Origin: Methylobacterium aquaticum
GTDB lineage: Bacteria; Pseudomonadota; Alphaproteobacteria; Rhizobiales; Beijerinckiaceae
DNA length: 64,000 nucleotides
Assembly: GCF_016804325.1 (NCBI RefSeq)
Contig: NZ_CP043627.1
Span: 4,337,001-4,401,000 of the forward strand
Reading direction: 5' to 3'
The notes under the pieces were generated by a model. It saw nothing but the letters and a program-made list of their open reading frames with translations. It had not been told where the DNA came from and did not search any database. Below are positions 37,978 to 46,758 of this stretch, piece by piece; within the stretch, counting starts at the first letter, position 1, and each line of letters opens with the position of its first letter. The position numbers and the translations under genes were made by a program.

Positions 37978-37994
37978 CGTAACATCATGTTACG
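37978..37994 (-). promoter_or_regulatory. LysR-type T-N11-A dyad upstream of the AroE-like gene
   Basis: CGTAACAT-C-ATGTTACG is a perfect dyad with T-N11-A spacing, the standard LysR box. It overlaps the stop codon of the upstream LysR gene and lies about 106 bases before the dehydrogenase start. It is the natural binding site for that regulator. Confidence 0.6.
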
Positions 37995-38908
37995 GTTCGC
38001 AGGTCCGGACGGCCCGCCTGGCCCGGCCGCGCCATCTCCTCGCGTAGGAGCCGCACGAAGCTTCCCGCGAACATGCTGAGCGCGGTGCCGGCCTTCATGG
38101 CAATCCAGGTCTCGAAGACCGGCGCCTCGTCGATCGGCAGCACGCGGATGCCCGGGAAGGCGTCGTACGCGATGGTGAACTGGTCGATCACCGCGATGCC
38201 GAGGCCCGCCCGCACCAGCGAGCACACCGTCGAGCCGAACCGGGCCCGGATCGTGATCCCGTAGGACAGGCCGCGTTCGCGGAAGATGTCGGACATGATC
38301 CGGCCGTAGGGGTCGTTCGGATCGATGCCGATCAGGGGGTGGCGCACGATCTCCTCGGCGGAGATCGAGGTCCGGGCGGCCAGCGGATGGTCGAGGGGCA
38401 CGATGCAGAACAGGCCGCCGCGGGCGAGCGGCTCGAAGGCGAGCGCCGGGTGGTCGAGGCGGTAGCTCATCGCCACCACCTCGCCCTTGCCGAGCAGCAG
38501 GTAGTCGATCGCCTCCTCGAGCTTGAGGATGTTGATGTCGATGACGAGATGGGGATAGGCCGCCCGCACCCGCTCGATGGCGCGCGGCACCATCACGTGC
38601 GAGATCGACGGCACCGAGCCGATCAGCAGTTCCTGGCCCGCCCCGCCCTGCGTGCGCTCCAGCACGAAGCGCAGGTCCTCGATCTTGTCGAAGACGGCGT
38701 TGATCTGCTCGAAGACGTGGCGCGCCTGCTCGGACGGCACCAGCCGCCCGGCCCGCCGGTCGAACAGGCGGATGCCGAGCGAGGCTTCGGTGTACTTCAT
38801 CAGCCGGCTGATGCCCGGCGCCGAGACGTTGAGGAGCCGTGCCGCGCCCGCGATGGTGCCGGTCACCATCACGGCGCGGGCGACCTCGATCTGGCGCAGG
38901 GTCAGCAT
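37985..38908 (-). CDS. LysR-family regulator of the shikimate/quinate module
   Basis: A 307-residue LysR protein. The helix-turn-helix is MLTLRQIEVARAVMVTGTIA and AARLLNVSAPGISRLMKYTE, then RLFDRRAGRLVPSEQA. The effector domain follows (LLIGSVPSISHVMVPRAIER, GIAVIDQFTIAYD). The start at 38908 gives the normal first residue. It lies directly upstream of the dehydrogenase and transporter genes on the same strand rather than divergent, which is less usual. It would sense an intermediate such as shikimate or quinate; this is inference. Confidence 0.88.
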   Translation of the reverse strand: MLTLRQIEVARAVMVTGTIAGAARLLNVSAPGISRLMKYTEASLGIRLFDRRAGRLVPSEQARHVFEQINAVFDKIEDLRFVLERTQGGAGQELLIGSVPSISHVMVPRAIERVRAAYPHLVIDINILKLEEAIDYLLLGKGEVVAMSYRLDHPALAFEPLARGGLFCIVPLDHPLAARTSISAEEIVRHPLIGIDPNDPYGRIMSDIFRERGLSYGITIRARFGSTVCSLVRAGLGIAVIDQFTIAYDAFPGIRVLPIDEAPVFETWIAMKAGTALSMFAGSFVRLLREEMARPGQAGRPDLRTVT

Positions 38909-39068
38909 CCTTCGTCCTTCGTCATTCGTCCTGGCGCGGCCTCGCCCCAGATGGGCGGAAATGCCGGCGCGAAGCAAATGCGGACCGGGTTCGTTCCGCG
39001 GCGGCCCGGGCCGGTGCTACACGGGCGCTCGCGCGAGCCCGCGCCTCCGAGAATCGACCCGAGACCCG

Positions 39069-40298
39069 ATGCGCGTCCTCTTCGTCCACCAGAACTTCCC
39101 CGGCCAGTACCGCCACGTCGCCCCGGCCCTGGCCGCGCGGCCCGGCACCGAGGTGGTGGCGCTCGGCATCAACCCCGCGCCCGCGATGCCGGGGGTGCGC
39201 CACGTCCGCTACACGGTCGCCGGCCGCTCCACGCCCGGCATCCATCCCCCGGCGGCGGATTTCGAGACCGCGACCCTGCGGGGCGAGGCGGCGGCGCGGG
39301 CGGCGCTCGCGCTCAAGGCCGAGGGTTTCGTCCCGGACGTGATCTGCGGCCATTCCGGCTGGGGCGAGACCCTGTTCCTCAAGGATGTCTGGCCGCGGGC
39401 CCGGCTCCTGACCTTCGCGGAATTCTTCTACAGCGCGACGGGGGCCGATTCCGGCTTCGATCCGGAATTCCCGGCGCGCGAGGGCGCCGCCTTTCGCACC
39501 CGCGCCCGCAATGCCGGGCAGCTCGTCGCCTTCGAGGCCTCGGACCGGCTCGTCAGCCCCACCGCCTGGCAGGCCAGCCGCATCCCGGCGGCGTTCCGCG
39601 ACCGGCTCAGCGTGATCCACGACGGCATCGACACCGACCTGCTGCGGCCCGATGCGAGCGCCCGCATCACCCTCGGCCGCGACCGGCTGTCCCTCGGGGG
39701 CAGGGACGAGGTCGTCACCTTCGTCAACCGCAACCTCGAACCCTATCGCGGCTATCACAGCTTCATGCGGGCTCTGCCCGAGATCCTGCGCCGGCGGCCG
39801 AAGGCCCGGGCGGTGATCGTCGGCGGCAGCGATACCAGCTACGGCGCCCGGCCTCCCGCGGGACGGACATGGCGCGAGATCTTCCTCGACGAGGTCAAGG
39901 CGGAGCTCGACCTGTCGCGGGTCCATTTCGTCGGCAAGATCCCGTATCGCGACTACGTCAACCTGTTGCAGGTCTCGGCGGCCCACGTCTACCTGACCTA
40001 TCCGTTCGTCCTGTCCTGGTCGATGCTGGAGGCGATGGCGCTCGGCGCCTGCATCGTCGGCTCGGCGACCCCGCCGGTGCAGGAGGTGATCCGCCAGGGC
40101 GAGAACGGGCTCCTAGTCGATTTCTTCTCGCCGGCCGGGATCGCCGAGGCGGTGGTCGGCGCCCTGGCCGATCCCGCCCTCGTCGCGCCCTTGCGGGCGG
40201 CGGCCCGGCGGACCGCGCTCGCCTACGACCTCAAGCGGATCTGCCTGCCGGCCCATCTGCGCCTGATCGAGACGGTTGCCGCAGGGAACGGTGCGTGA
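39069..40298 (+). CDS. Glycosyltransferase family 4 protein
   Basis: A 409-residue GT-B glycosyltransferase. The N-terminal domain opens MRVLFVHQNFPGQYRHVAPA, a start I associate with a GT4 subgroup. Then come FVPDVICGHSGWGETLFLKD and WQASRIPAAFRDRLSVIHDG. The C-terminal donor-binding domain has VVTFVNRNLEPYRGYHSFMR and SWSMLEAMALGACIVGSATP with the E-x7-E-like block (VQEVIRQGENGLLVDF). It probably builds a surface polysaccharide or glycolipid; the acceptor is unknown. It is divergent from the LysR gene. Confidence 0.87.
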   Translation: MRVLFVHQNFPGQYRHVAPALAARPGTEVVALGINPAPAMPGVRHVRYTVAGRSTPGIHPPAADFETATLRGEAAARAALALKAEGFVPDVICGHSGWGETLFLKDVWPRARLLTFAEFFYSATGADSGFDPEFPAREGAAFRTRARNAGQLVAFEASDRLVSPTAWQASRIPAAFRDRLSVIHDGIDTDLLRPDASARITLGRDRLSLGGRDEVVTFVNRNLEPYRGYHSFMRALPEILRRRPKARAVIVGGSDTSYGARPPAGRTWREIFLDEVKAELDLSRVHFVGKIPYRDYVNLLQVSAAHVYLTYPFVLSWSMLEAMALGACIVGSATPPVQEVIRQGENGLLVDFFSPAGIAEAVVGALADPALVAPLRAAARRTALAYDLKRICLPAHLRLIETVAAGNGA

Positions 40299-40378
40299 GG
40301 CAGCCTCGCCCCGCTGCCCACCGACCGATCGTCGACCTCCTGTCGCCCGGCACTCATCGACGGCGTGCCGGCGCGGGA

Positions 40379-41038
40379 TCACAGCACCAGGGTCTCGTCG
40401 AACCGGTCCGGCGACAGCGGCAGCCGGAACTCGACCGCGACGCCGCCCCGGAACGGGCGCACCACCCGCGCCGGCATGCGGCCGACGATCACCGCGGAAT
40501 CGGGGGGAAGCGCGACGTCGCAGGCGATGGCCGCACCCGAGAGCGATACGTCGACGATGCGGGCGGCGATCTCGCGCCCGTCCGCGAGTCGCAGGGTGGT
40601 GAGGGTATGGCGCGGCACCAGACGCTCGTGACGGCGGTCCTCCGGCAGGCCGAGCGCCGCCCGGTTGGCGAGCCAGGTGAGCTGCGAGGCGATCTTGTCG
40701 CGCTTGCGCGACGTGGCCTGGATCGCCGCCGCGAGACCGTCCGGCAGGAGACGGGCGACGGTGCCCTCGATCCGCCCGACATGGTCGAGGTAGATCACGA
40801 TGCGCTCGCCGATCCCGCCGCCGGCCGCGCAGGTCAGGCGCACGCCGCCCGGGGACATGTCGACGGTCTGGCACGGATATTCCTGCCGGTCGGCGAGCAT
40901 GTAGCGCCCGAGCAGGGCGACCGCGACGCGGCCATGCCGGCGCCGTTCCGCCACCACCTGGAGGGGGAGGGGACGAAGCCGCAGCGACGCGGCCCGACCC
41001 GGCCCGCCCGGCCCCTCCTTCGCCACCCCGTTCGCCAT
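40379..41038 (-). CDS. Tandem PilZ-domain protein
   Basis: Two PilZ-like domains in one protein of about 219 residues. The first has ERRRHGRVAVALLGRYMLAD and VDMSPGGVRL. The second has DRRHERLVPRHTLTTLRLAD and VDVSLSGAAI. Each therefore shows an arginine-rich RxxxR-like motif and a (D/N)xSxxG motif, the binding elements for cyclic-di-GMP. The linker holds ATSRKRDKIASQLTWLANR. It would be a cytoplasmic c-di-GMP effector, perhaps for motility or exopolysaccharide. The start may instead be the earlier codon at 41071. Confidence 0.8.
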   Translation of the reverse strand: MANGVAKEGPGGPGRAASLRLRPLPLQVVAERRRHGRVAVALLGRYMLADRQEYPCQTVDMSPGGVRLTCAAGGGIGERIVIYLDHVGRIEGTVARLLPDGLAAAIQATSRKRDKIASQLTWLANRAALGLPEDRRHERLVPRHTLTTLRLADGREIAARIVDVSLSGAAIACDVALPPDSAVIVGRMPARVVRPFRGGVAVEFRLPLSPDRFDETLVL

Positions 41039-41127
41039 CACGCCCGACCCATCACGCTCGCCCCCTCGCACCGCGGAGCGGAACGGTCCGGCGAGGGTGC
41101 CGTGGAATGGTTAAGCAATCGCGTCTC

Positions 41128-41252
41128 ATACCAACGGTCATTGGAAACGACCTTTGGTTCCGTTCTCGAATTTTCGTCAAGCCTCTGGCTTGGCATAGAA
41201 AATTCGAGATGGCTCGATGGCCCGATGCGTCAGCATCTTGGGCCATTGGTAT
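41128..41252. repeat. Nested inverted-repeat element
   Basis: Outer ends ATACCAA and TTGGTAT enclose a strong inner stem, TCTCGAATTTTC (41164-41175) with GAAAATTCGAGA (41198-41209). Inside that are AAGCC and GGCTT. The right end touches the stop codon of the PAS_5 gene. The left half (AACGGTCATTGGAAACGACC) resembles 61449-61470. It looks like a small non-coding mobile or structural repeat. Confidence 0.6.
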
Positions 41253-41857
41253 CAGAGTCTGCCGCCGCGATGCACCACGAAGCGCTTGCGGCGCTCCGGC
41301 CCGGGCTCGTCGTTGGCCGCGGGCGGGGGGGCGGCCAGGGGGGCGGGGGCGGCGGCGTTCGCCTCGGGGATGAGGATCCGCAGCGACACGGTGCGCAGGG
41401 CCACGATCGGGCGCAAGCCCAGCCAGGTCGGGATCACCGCCGGCGAGAGCGAGCCGATCACCCGGGCCTGGGTCTTGCCGCGGTGGCGCAGCGGCAGGAG
41501 CAGCAATTCGAGATCGATCGTCTCACCCGCCTCCGTCACTCCGACGAGGCCGACCACGACGCCCGTGGTTTCCTGGATCACCACCTCGACGAGCCGCCAC
41601 GGATCGGCGGCCGGCGCCTCGCCCCACAGGGCCGCGAAGGAGAAGCCCCGCAATTCGGCCCCGAACAGGGCGCAGAGCCGGGTGCCGGCGAGCCGCACCG
41701 TGGCGGATTGCCGGGGCGCGTCGATCTCCAGGATCAGGCTGTCGGCCAGGACGTGGCGGATCTCGCCGGGCTCGATCTCGCCCCGCTCCGGCGCGGCGCG
41801 GGCGCCGCGCAGGCCGTTCCAGTAGGCGTGGAGCAGGCGGCTGGTCGGGTGCTTCAT
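41252..41857 (-). CDS. PAS_5-family (PF07310-like) protein
   Basis: A 201-residue soluble protein. The opening SRLLHAYWNGLRGARAAPER, then EIEPGEIRHVL, matches the PAS_5 family of alphaproteobacteria, which carries a PAS-like fold of unknown ligand. GTRLCALFGAELRGFSFAAL follows as the core. The C-terminal 30 residues (AAAPAPLAAPPPAANDEP) are a proline/alanine-rich linker ending in a basic tail. The ATG at 41857 is preferred to the GTG at 41875. Confidence 0.75.
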   Translation of the reverse strand: MKHPTSRLLHAYWNGLRGARAAPERGEIEPGEIRHVLADSLILEIDAPRQSATVRLAGTRLCALFGAELRGFSFAALWGEAPAADPWRLVEVVIQETTGVVVGLVGVTEAGETIDLELLLLPLRHRGKTQARVIGSLSPAVIPTWLGLRPIVALRTVSLRILIPEANAAAPAPLAAPPPAANDEPGPERRKRFVVHRGGRL

Positions 41858-42367
41858 GGCGTCTCGGTCTGGCACGGTCTTGGGGTCGGGCGGTCCAGGG
41901 GCGGCCCGCCGCCGTTCCGAAGCGGGACGGCGGCCGGCTGAGCTGATTCGGTTCAGCAGACCGTATGCCGAATGGCGGGGCGGCGAGAGCGTAAGGTTTC
42001 GTTAGGGTTACCAACTCATAAATGTTGCGTTTGGCCCACACCTGCGCGATCCTCGTGGACGGCAGAGATTTCGGGCTGGCCGGGGCGTGAGGCGCGCCCT
42101 AAGCACGCTCGCATGAAAAAGGAGTGAGGGCCCCCGGGCCCGCGTCGTCACGGTCCTGGCGGCGTCCTGCACGCGATCCGCATGGCCAATCCGCGCGGCG
42201 TGGTGCGATTCACTCTCTTCGGGGAGGGCGGCAACGCTCTCCCCTTTTTTCTTGAGCGATCCGTCGCGGCCTTTTTTGGTGCGCGGGCCGGCTTTTCGCG
42301 GTGAAGCGCGCGCCCGCGTCATCCCTCGCCCTTGCGGTCGGCCCCGGGCGCCCGCAATGGTGCCTCC
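41858..42367. other. Long intergenic region with orphan plus-strand terminator
   Basis: No protein gene is convincing. A 40-codon frame at 42182-42304 overlaps a strong intrinsic terminator. AT-richer DNA near 41990-42030 (CGTTAGGGTTACCAACTCAT) could be a promoter. Because a plus-strand terminator at 42221-42250 has no plus-strand gene ahead of it for nearly 2 kb, a small RNA between about 42000 and 42250 is possible. Confidence 0.4.
42221..42250 (+). terminator. Strong intrinsic terminator with no upstream gene
   Basis: GGGGAGGGC pairs with GCTCTCCCC across the loop GGCAAC (one G-U pair) and is followed by six T residues. The nearest plus-strand gene upstream ends at 40298. Confidence 0.75.
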
Positions 42368-43186
42368 ATGGATGCCACCCCCGACCTTCCGCGACCGCCG
42401 CGCGTGCCGGTGTTCAACATGCCCGCCGTGGTCACCGCCTCGGTCGGGATCCTGGTGCTGATCCACGCCGTGCGGCAGGTGCTGCCCGACGTCACGGACA
42501 TCACGCTCCTCCTGAACCTCGCCCTGGTGCCGGCGCGCTGGACCCTCGCCCTCGACCCCGACCGGGCCGCGGACGTGCTGCGGGCCGCGGCGGCCTCGGG
42601 CGGCAGCGCCCTCGAGATCGAGGCGCGCAAGGCCTTCGCGGCCTACCTGGTGGCCGATCCGGGCGCGATGCCCTGGACCTTCGTCACTTACGCGCTGCTG
42701 CACGGCTCCTGGGCCCACGTGCTCCTCAATAGCGTCTGGCTCGCCGCCTTCGGCACGCCGGTGGCGCGGCGCTGCGGCGCCTGGCGCTACGGCCTGATCG
42801 CCCTCGTCTCGACCGCCGCGGGCGGCTTCCTGCACGTCCTCATCGATCCCCTGAGCACCGTACCGCTGATCGGCGCCTCGGCCGGCGTGTCGGGGCTGAT
42901 GGCGGCGGCGGTGCGCTTCGCGTTCCAGCCGGTCGAGATGGCGGGCTCCGGGGCGGTGCCCTGGCAGCGCCCGGTGCCGACCCGGCTCCAGACCATCCCC
43001 GAGCTCCTGCGCAACCGCTCCGCGGTGGTCTTCCTCGTCATCTGGTTCGTCACCAACCTGCTGTTCGGCCTCGCCGCCATGCCGCTCGGCCTCACCGATT
43101 CCGCGGTCGCCTGGGATGCGCATCTCGGCGGGTTCATCGTCGGGTTCCTGTTGCTTCCCCTGGTCGAGCGGATCGGGCGGCGCTGA
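42368..43186 (+). CDS. Rhomboid-family intramembrane serine protease
   Basis: A 272-residue membrane protein with six or seven helices. The serine motif is LIGASAGVSGLM, with the GxS active serine. The catalytic histidine is in AWDAHLGGFIVGF. The first conserved helix ends HGSWAHVLLNSVWLAAFG. A long loop (about 80 residues, RAADVLRAAAASGGSALEIE) lies between helix 1 and helix 2. It would cleave single-pass membrane proteins within the bilayer; substrates are unknown. An inverted repeat follows the stop. Confidence 0.9.
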   Translation: MDATPDLPRPPRVPVFNMPAVVTASVGILVLIHAVRQVLPDVTDITLLLNLALVPARWTLALDPDRAADVLRAAAASGGSALEIEARKAFAAYLVADPGAMPWTFVTYALLHGSWAHVLLNSVWLAAFGTPVARRCGAWRYGLIALVSTAAGGFLHVLIDPLSTVPLIGASAGVSGLMAAAVRFAFQPVEMAGSGAVPWQRPVPTRLQTIPELLRNRSAVVFLVIWFVTNLLFGLAAMPLGLTDSAVAWDAHLGGFIVGFLLLPLVERIGRR

Positions 43187-43193
43187 CGCCGAA

Positions 43194-43236
43194 GGAATCG
43201 ATCGCCAAAGGGATCGTCACCCAAGCGATCGATTCC
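43194..43236 (+). terminator. Hairpin after the rhomboid gene
   Basis: GGAATCGATCGC and GCGATCGATTCC form a 12-base perfect stem across a 19-base loop, 8 bases after the stop. There is only a weak T-rich tail (GATTGTTTCC). Confidence 0.5.
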
Positions 43237-43362
43237 ATTCCGATTGTTTCCTTTGGACTTCCGGGGTGCTTGCCTCGCCCGGCGCACGGTCACACACTCG
43301 GGCTGCAAACGAGCGTCCCGCCCGGACCGCGAGGCCGGCGGGGCCCGAGCAGGGAGGTGTTG

Positions 43363-43794
43363 ATGACCGTTGCGCGCATCCTGTCGCAGAAGGGCCGCAC
43401 CGTGGTGACCGTGCAGCCCCACCGCACCCTGGCGGAGGCGGCATCCCTCCTGACCGAGAAGGGCATCGGCGCCCTGGTGGTGAGCGATGCCGGCCAGACC
43501 GTCCTCGGCATCCTGTCGGAGCGCGACATCATCCGGGCGGTGGTCCGCGGCGGCGGCGCCGCGCTCGACGCGCCGGTCTCCCGGCACATGACCGCCAAGG
43601 TGGTGTGCTGCACCCGCGGCACCGGCGTCGACGAGGTGATGGAGCTGATGACCGACGGGCGCTTCCGCCACGTCCCGGTGGTCGAGGATGGCCGCCTGGT
43701 CGGCCTCGTGTCGATCGGCGACGTGGTCAAGCACCGCATCGCCTCGGTCGAGGCCGAGCACCAGGCCCTGCGCGAATACATCGCCACGGCCTGA
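43363..43794 (+). CDS. CBS-domain protein
   Basis: A 143-residue stand-alone pair of CBS domains, which bind adenosyl nucleotides. Domain 1 is TVQPHRTLAEAASLLTEKGI and LGILSERDIIRAVVR. Domain 2 is RGTGVDEVMELMTDGRFRHV and RLVGLVSIGDVVKHRI. The ATG at 43363 has GGGAGGTG upstream. Such proteins are common in alphaproteobacteria and are thought to sense energy state, but this is not known for this one. It faces the patatin gene end-on. Confidence 0.9.
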   Translation: MTVARILSQKGRTVVTVQPHRTLAEAASLLTEKGIGALVVSDAGQTVLGILSERDIIRAVVRGGGAALDAPVSRHMTAKVVCCTRGTGVDEVMELMTDGRFRHVPVVEDGRLVGLVSIGDVVKHRIASVEAEHQALREYIATA

Positions 43795-43828
43795 CGGCGA
43801 CCACGTCGGCCGCCGCCAGCTGGCCGCC

Positions 43829-44881
43829 TCACACCGGCGTGACGGCGGCCGAGATCATCTCGTGGATCTCCGGCAGCATCCGCCGCGTGGCCTGGCGGCC
43901 GAGCTCGATGCATTCCTCGGCGCGGTGGAACTCGAACAGGCCCATCTGGGCGAGCTTCGGGTTGATCATCACGTCGGGCGGGTCGCCGGCGAGCCGCGAG
44001 CGCGAGATGCGGTCCTGCGTGATGTTGAAGGCATCGACCATCACGCTGGCGATGCCGCTCGGGGCGCCGGCCTCCGGCCTGGGCTTCGGCTTGGCACGCC
44101 GGCCGCCGATCAGCGGCCAGCGCCGGGCCTCCTCCGCCGGCGCGGCGGCGGCCTCGGCCGCGGCCTCCATCACCGCATCGGCCCCTTCCGCCCCGTGCGA
44201 CTGGATCACCGTGCCGCGCACCCGCATGTCGCCGTTGAGGTTGACGCAGAGCACCACGTCGGCCCCGAGGGCGCGGGCCGCCGTCACCGGCACCGGGTTG
44301 ACCAGCGCCCCATCCATCAGCCAGCGCCCGGCGATCTTCACCGGATCGAAGATGCCCGGCAGCGCATAAGACGCCCGCACCGCCTCGACGAGGCCGCCGC
44401 GGGTGAGCCAGATCTCGTGCCCGGTGCCGAGTTCGGTCGCCACCGCCGCGAAGGTGAGCGGCAGTTCCTCGATGCGGGTCTGTCCGAGGTCGCGCTCGAG
44501 GAGCCGCCGCAGGCGCTCGCCGGCGATCAGCCCCGAGCCGCTGATGTGGAAATCGAGCAGGCCCATCACCCGGCGCTTGGTCAGGGTGAGGGCGAAGTCG
44601 CGCAGCTCCCCGAGCTTGCCGGCGGCGTGGCAGGCGCCGACCGCGGCGCCGATCGAGCATCCCGCCACCACGTCGATGGCGATCCCGGCCTCCCGCAGCA
44701 CCTCGATCGCCCCGATGTGAGACCAGCCCCGGGCGGCGCCGCCGCCGAGGGCGAGCCCGACCTTGGCCCGCCGCGGCCGCTCGGGCTCGCGCAGGGGAGG
44801 AACACCCGCGGCACCCAGCACGCCGTCCGCTGAGCGCCGGATCGGCGCGCCGGAGAAGAGTGCGATGCCGTCCCACATCAT
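43829..44881 (-). CDS. Patatin-like phospholipase
   Basis: A 350-residue patatin-family lipid hydrolase of the NTE/RssA type. The oxyanion motif is GLALGGGAARGWSHIGAIEV. The nucleophile elbow is GCSIGAAVG. The catalytic aspartate is in LMDGALVNPVP. A linker of alanine-rich sequence follows, and the C-terminus FEFHRAEECIELGRQATRRM is typical of the group. The start is the ATG at 44881 (MMWDGIALFSG); upstream frame is unrelated. Lipid substrates and location are unknown. Confidence 0.88.
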   Translation of the reverse strand: MMWDGIALFSGAPIRRSADGVLGAAGVPPLREPERPRRAKVGLALGGGAARGWSHIGAIEVLREAGIAIDVVAGCSIGAAVGACHAAGKLGELRDFALTLTKRRVMGLLDFHISGSGLIAGERLRRLLERDLGQTRIEELPLTFAAVATELGTGHEIWLTRGGLVEAVRASYALPGIFDPVKIAGRWLMDGALVNPVPVTAARALGADVVLCVNLNGDMRVRGTVIQSHGAEGADAVMEAAAEAAAAPAEEARRWPLIGGRRAKPKPRPEAGAPSGIASVMVDAFNITQDRISRSRLAGDPPDVMINPKLAQMGLFEFHRAEECIELGRQATRRMLPEIHEMISAAVTPV

Positions 44882-45012
44882 GGCGCCTGACCTCCGCCGG
44901 GCTTGTCCCAGGACACAAGTGTGGCCTGGAACTCTCAAGCGTTCGTCAACGGTGGAGGTTGCATCGCCGATTCGTCGAAGATCGTGCGGGCCGACATCCG
45001 GGGCAGGCGCCG

Positions 45013-45504
45013 TCACCCGGGAACCGGCCCGCGCGGCAGCGGCAGGGCCGCCGCCTCCTTCAGCGTGTCGAGCACCACCGAGGAATGGACGTGCGCCACG
45101 CTCTCGTGAGGCAGGAGCACGTCGTTGATGACGGCCGACAGCGCCTTCAGGTCGGGCACGATCAGCTTGAGGAGGTAATCGCTGTCGCCGGTCATGACGT
45201 GGGCCTCGAGCACGCAATCGAGGCCGCGGACCAGCTCGGCGAAGCGGCGGGCATTGTCGCGGTTGTGGGTGGCGAGCGCGACCTTGGTGAACACCGTCAC
45301 AGTGAGGCCGAGGGGGCCCGGCGCCAGCTCCGCCCGGTAGCCCCGCACCACGCCGCGCTCCTCCAGCCGCAGGCGGCGGCGCGAGCACTGGCTGGCCGAG
45401 AGGTGGACCCGCTCGGCCAGTTCCTGGTTGCCGAGCCGGCCATCCTCCTGGAGTGCCGCGAGGATCTTCAGGTCGAACCCGTCGAGGGGGAGGGAATCGG
45501 TCAT
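45013..45504 (-). CDS. Lrp/AsnC-family regulator, divergent from hppD
   Basis: A 163-residue Lrp-family protein. The helix-turn-helix is LDGFDLKILAALQEDGRLGN and ERVHLSASQCSRRRLRLEER. The RAM effector domain follows (VFTKVALATHN, VLEAHVMTGDSDYLLKLIVP). The start at 45504 gives the usual short lead. It is divergent from hppD. A perfect dyad (CATGCACG-AAC-CGTGCATG) lies between them. It likely controls tyrosine breakdown through hppD. Confidence 0.9.
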   Translation of the reverse strand: MTDSLPLDGFDLKILAALQEDGRLGNQELAERVHLSASQCSRRRLRLEERGVVRGYRAELAPGPLGLTVTVFTKVALATHNRDNARRFAELVRGLDCVLEAHVMTGDSDYLLKLIVPDLKALSAVINDVLLPHESVAHVHSSVVLDTLKEAAALPLPRGPVPG

Positions 45505-45517
45505 CGCGAGCGCCATC

Positions 45518-45536
45518 CATGCACGAACCGTGCATG
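45518..45536. promoter_or_regulatory. Perfect dyad in the lrp-hppD gap, probable operator
   Basis: CATGCACG-AAC-CGTGCATG is an exact 19-bp dyad, 14 bases upstream of the Lrp start and 101 bases upstream of hppD. Divergent Lrp regulators usually bind such sites to control both genes. Confidence 0.6.
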
Positions 45537-45636
45537 TGAGCCCGGTCGGCGCCCGGGTTTCGCACGCCCCGCGCGGGCCGTCCATGCTGTGATGCGCATC
45601 AGGAATTCAGGACACGCATTCACCAGGAGTGGAACG

Positions 45637-46758
<1,122 letters not shown>

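Noticed and set aside
42182..42304. 40-codon frame starting MANPRGVVRFTL
   Set aside because: It reads through a strong intrinsic terminator and lacks a good ribosome-binding site. The hydrophobic residues come from the T-runs.
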